A stretch of 45,449 nucleotides of DNA, taken from Bacteroidota bacterium (lineage in GTDB: Bacteria; Bacteroidota; Ignavibacteria; Ignavibacteriales; Melioribacteraceae). Position numbers and translations under genes: made by a program. This document shows positions 42,775-45,449 of this stretch, piece by piece. The first letter of the stretch is position 1; every line of letters starts with the position of its first letter. The stretch spans positions 1-45,449 of the forward strand of contig JAJYXU010000105.1 of assembly GCA_021801605.1 (NCBI GenBank), in the 5' to 3' direction. The notes under the pieces are model-generated. The model had not been told where the DNA came from and searched no databases. It saw nothing but the letters and a program-made list of their open reading frames with translations.

Positions 42775-45075
42775 CTATTTGAGTAACAACATTTTTTTGC
42801 CAGCAGTATAATTGCCAGCTCTTAGAATATAAAAATAAACACCGCTTGGTAGAGCGATTCGGTGAATCGCTCCTACATTAAACATAACAGAATAATTTCC
42901 TGGTGGTTGTTCTTCATTTACAAGTGTTGCAACTTCCCCTCCAAGTACATCAAAAACTTTTAAAATAACATGTTGTAAAGACGGAACATGTCCCGTCTCT
43001 ACTGATGGAATTGTATATGAAATTGTTGTTGATGGATTGAAAGGATTGGGATAATTCTGACTGAGCGAAAATTCTTTTGGCAAATCGATGTCTCGAACAT
43101 CTGTCACTGTAACACTTGCCTCGTTGCTGTATCCTGATCCCGCAACATCGGTGTATGCCTTAATTCTATAACTATATGTATAACCCTCTGCGACTTTATT
43201 ATCAATATATAACGTTTCAATAGTGTGCACAGTATCAATCACAGTATAGTTGTTATTATTTATTTTTCTCTCAACGATAAAACCAAATTCACCATTTGAG
43301 TTATCGCGCCATGTTAGTTTTACTTCTTTAGAATTTGTTAGCATTGCAGTTAGTTGATCCGGCTGCGGAATAATCGTAACGAAATTCCAGACATCGGACA
43401 TCTGGCTTGTGCCTGCCGTGTTCTTGGCTCTTATCCGCCAATAATATCTCTTGCCATGATTTACTAATGTTATTTGTTTAACAGTATCCGTCAAAACGGA
43501 ATCACTAACCAATACTTGATTGAATGCTACATCACTCGCTATTTCACATCGATAGCTATCCGCATACGTTGTTTTATGCCACATCAAGTTTAATTGAGTC
43601 TGCAAATTATTTTGACCGTTAGACGGGTAAACAAGTGTTGGCTTATTCGGCACAGTTGCAACTTCTTCAACGTAGATTGGAACGGAAGAAAGTGCTAAAG
43701 TTACCTGCCCATTCGTAACGGACGCAGTTGAAGTGTTGAATGTCGGATTACCGGAATTATCAAGTATAACACTTCCGTTTCCGTCAAGCTGAGGAACACC
43801 TTTTGTAGTTTTCACACTAGCAGTAGAAATACCGGATAAAGTAACATTCCCGTTTGCATCGTCCCACAAAAGATAAATCGGTTTTCCTGCTGCTGTGAAT
43901 TTGAAATTCCCTGAAGTTTGGTACTGTCCGGACTCAGCGTATGCATTCTGTAATGCTGAAGAATAAGCGTCAATTTTATCCGCCATGAGCTTGTGTGAAT
44001 AGTACACCGCTTTTTTAGTTGTCTTGTCTATATTTACGAATGCAACCTTGCTTCTCCAATCCGTTTGATCGGAATAATAGAATACCCAGAATAATTTAGA
44101 GACACCGTTCGCAAGCGCATAAGAAGCTTGCTTAATCCACCATCCCGCCTGATATGTTGTAGATTGGTTGGGCCATGTTGTTCCATCCAAATTGGAAGCG
44201 GTACCTGAGTATGTGCCTGTTTCTGTAAGCCAAATTTCTTTTCCCGACAAACCATACACAGATAAAAGCTGCTTCCAGTAGTCAATATAAACTGAAATAT
44301 CCTGTGAATATTCACCGACAAAAAAGTGGAAATTAAAAATGTCGAAATAGCTTCCGGCGTTTGAGCGATTTAAAGCTCCTTTCCAAAATGAATCTACTTG
44401 ATTTAGAAATCCACGCGAGTCATATATTGGCGTTGCGCCTGCAATAACTATCTTGACATTGGGATAAACAATTTTTGCGGTATCACGAGCAGCCTTAACA
44501 GTCTCCATAAAATCATTATACGTTCCCGGTGCATCCCCGAAAGTTTGTAACTCAGGCTCGTTACCTATTTCATAGTACCTGATAGGATATAAAAGTCCCG
44601 GCATATCATTGACACCGTCGCCGTCATATCGTTCAACTAGTTTTGCTATGAAACGTTTAAATGCAGTCATGTTGTTCGGCTTATCGTAATTCATATCGTT
44701 CTTACCGGGCTGATCCCACTGAGCGAACGGGTGAACAAGAACGAGCAATTGCAGACCTTCAGCTTGGATCCTATTTACAAATGCATCCGGCTTAGACCAA
44801 TCGTAAGTTCCTTGAACCGCCTCAACAACGTTCCATCTAAATTGTCCGCCGGTAGGACTAAGAGTTCTGTTCCATGCCATGTTCATGTTTCTCAAACCGG
44901 AAGCTTCCCATCTGTAGGCGTTGTCCAATTGCTGTGGTGTAAGAAGAAAGAAATCAGCAGTCTCAAATCCATCTACACCAAAGTGTGATGATTCGGAAGG
45001 AGTCCATGTCTGAGCAATCGAATTCAAAGCTAAAAAAGTAAAGACAATGAAAAATAACAATCTCAATCTTTTCAT
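42775..45075 (-). CDS. secreted glycoside hydrolase (clan A type) with FN3 domains and T9SS sorting domain
   Basis: 766 residues. Signal peptide, then a TIM-barrel hydrolase with candidate acid/base E173 in EIGNEPE and nucleophile E285 in WLTETGT, as in GH5/GH39-like families; the exact family is not certain. Two FN3-like domains follow (about 480-575 and 577-665), and a C-terminal type IX sorting domain starts LSQNYPNPFNPSTTISYTIP and ends GKKMLLLK. The enzyme is probably exported to the cell surface to cut polysaccharide. Two 28-bp palindromic elements are inserted in frame in the sorting domain, giving VETGHVPSLQ (about 692-701) and VGAIHRIAL (about 734-743). GGAGG precedes the ATG. Confidence 0.88.
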   Translation of the reverse strand: MKRLRLLFFIVFTFLALNSIAQTWTPSESSHFGVDGFETADFFLLTPQQLDNAYRWEASGLRNMNMAWNRTLSPTGGQFRWNVVEAVQGTYDWSKPDAFVNRIQAEGLQLLVLVHPFAQWDQPGKNDMNYDKPNNMTAFKRFIAKLVERYDGDGVNDMPGLLYPIRYYEIGNEPELQTFGDAPGTYNDFMETVKAARDTAKIVYPNVKIVIAGATPIYDSRGFLNQVDSFWKGALNRSNAGSYFDIFNFHFFVGEYSQDISVYIDYWKQLLSVYGLSGKEIWLTETGTYSGTASNLDGTTWPNQSTTYQAGWWIKQASYALANGVSKLFWVFYYSDQTDWRSKVAFVNIDKTTKKAVYYSHKLMADKIDAYSSALQNAYAESGQYQTSGNFKFTAAGKPIYLLWDDANGNVTLSGISTASVKTTKGVPQLDGNGSVILDNSGNPTFNTSTASVTNGQVTLALSSVPIYVEEVATVPNKPTLVYPSNGQNNLQTQLNLMWHKTTYADSYRCEIASDVAFNQVLVSDSVLTDTVKQITLVNHGKRYYWRIRAKNTAGTSQMSDVWNFVTIIPQPDQLTAMLTNSKEVKLTWRDNSNGEFGFIVERKINNNNYTVIDTVHTIETLYIDNKVAEGYTYSYRIKAYTDVAGSGYSNEASVTVTDVRDIDLPKEFSLSQNYPNPFNPSTTISYTIPSVETGHVPSLQHVILKVFDVLGGEVATLVNEEQPPGNYSVMFNVGAIHRIALPSGVYFYILRAGNYTAGKKMLLLK
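42849..42876. repeat. 28-bp palindromic element inside coding sequence (type 1)
   Basis: GTAGAGCGATTCGGTGAATC followed by GCTCCTAC is a near-perfect palindrome with a three-base centre. It is translated as VGAIHRIAL directly before LPSGVYFY, a strongly conserved segment of YPNPFNPST sorting domains. Confidence 0.85.
42975..43002. repeat. 28-bp palindromic element inside coding sequence (type 2)
   Basis: GTAAAGACGGAACATGTCCC followed by GTCTCTAC is a palindrome whose two mismatches become G-U pairs in the mRNA of the minus-strand gene. It is translated as VETGHVPSLQ between TIPS and VILKVFD of the sorting domain. Its sequence is unrelated to the type 1 element. Confidence 0.85.
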
Positions 45076-45449
45076 TTCGTTACCTCCGATCCTTAGCGTT
45101 ATAGCGCCTAGAATGAAAGGAAGGAACAGCTAACTTGCCAACCGTTTTATACTGCAGGTATTTAGACCGAGGTGCTAAAACGCAAAGAATTATTTGAGTA
45201 ATATATTTTATATAACATATTAAGAGAAATCATTTTGTAACTCTAAGATGAAGACTCAAACAATTTCATTTTATCAACAATTGAGGTTTTTCACAGTGAG
45301 AAAAGGTTTTTGATTTCTAATCGAGACCTCTGAAAAATAGAATTGTACAGGACTGCAACATTTTTAATAGCACACAGATGACGCAGATTTGGCAGATTTT
45401 CGCGGATTAAATCTGCGTTAATCCGTTTAATCTGTGTCATCTGCGTTCT
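45076..45449. other. gene-free leader of the glycosidase and repeat-rich window end
   Basis: No gene was recognised. The first 100 bases upstream of the glycosidase ATG carry a good ribosome-binding site (GGAGGTAACGAA). GAGACCTCTGAAAAATA at 45323 repeats a word at 25698. From 45370 an inverted repeat fills the end of the window. Confidence 0.6.
45370..45449. repeat. nested inverted repeat of the CACAGAT family
   Basis: CACACAGATGACGCAGATT near the left pairs with AATCTGTGTCATCTGCG at the right, and an inner pair CGGATTAA/TTAATCCG is perfect. Related words occur at 14905-14981 and inside 23335-23440. It may continue beyond the window. Confidence 0.65.

Overview
The window looks like a piece of chromosome from a member of the Ignavibacteria (Chlorobi/Bacteroidetes side of the FCB group). 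The DNA is AT-rich. The secreted glycosidase at the right end closes with a type IX secretion sorting domain of the YPNPFNPST kind that is very common in that class. Other pointers are the S46 dipeptidyl peptidases, the GNAT-nitrilase fusion, and one TTG-N19-TAnnTTTG promoter of the Bacteroidetes type. Family assignments come from recognising motifs in the translated ORFs; no database search was run. No rRNA, tRNA, CRISPR array or intact transposase gene was seen.

Layout. 0.1-3 kb: an orphan PIN-like protein, a secreted S9 peptidase and a YkvA-like protein. 3.0-3.9 kb: a lipocalin pseudogene broken by about three frameshifts, followed at once by a nested repeat element. 4-9.7 kb: GNAT-nitrilase fusion, Nudix hydrolase, and glnD-murI. 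9.7-14.9 kb: a tyrosine phenol-lyase-like enzyme, then queC - DNA methyltransferase - restriction endonuclease - small ORF - queF on the minus strand, in which a type II restriction-modification module lies inside the 7-deazaguanine pathway genes. 15-23 kb: MFS transporter, Sua5/YciO protein, SDR, HD hydrolase, sixA, isochorismatase-like hydrolase, a C39-like peptidase divergent from an ATP-grasp ligase, and DUF1289-cobO. 23.5-28 kb: two tandem S46 peptidases. 28-32.8 kb: yceI-marR, a zinc-ribbon gene missed by the ORF track, a phosphohexomutase, and a class V PLP enzyme. 33-35.5 kb: a solute:sodium symporter with a small two-helix membrane protein. 35.6-42.7 kb: periplasmic PPIase, outer-membrane protein, aroK-aroB, GHL10 lipoprotein-like glycosidase and DUF192. 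42.8-45.1 kb: T9SS glycoside hydrolase.

Running theme. Intergenic DNA is dense in short palindromic and terminal-inverted-repeat elements of several families. They touch genes directly: one abuts the glnD start, one supplies the last codons and stop of the MFS gene, and two unrelated 28-bp palindromes sit in frame inside the conserved sorting domain of the T9SS glycosidase, reminiscent of Rickettsia palindromic elements. I regard that last observation and the que-embedded R-M module as the most interesting parts of the window. Other points are the TPL-type residues in an enzyme likely to be labelled tryptophanase, and the zinc-ribbon ORF whose only well-placed start is ATC.
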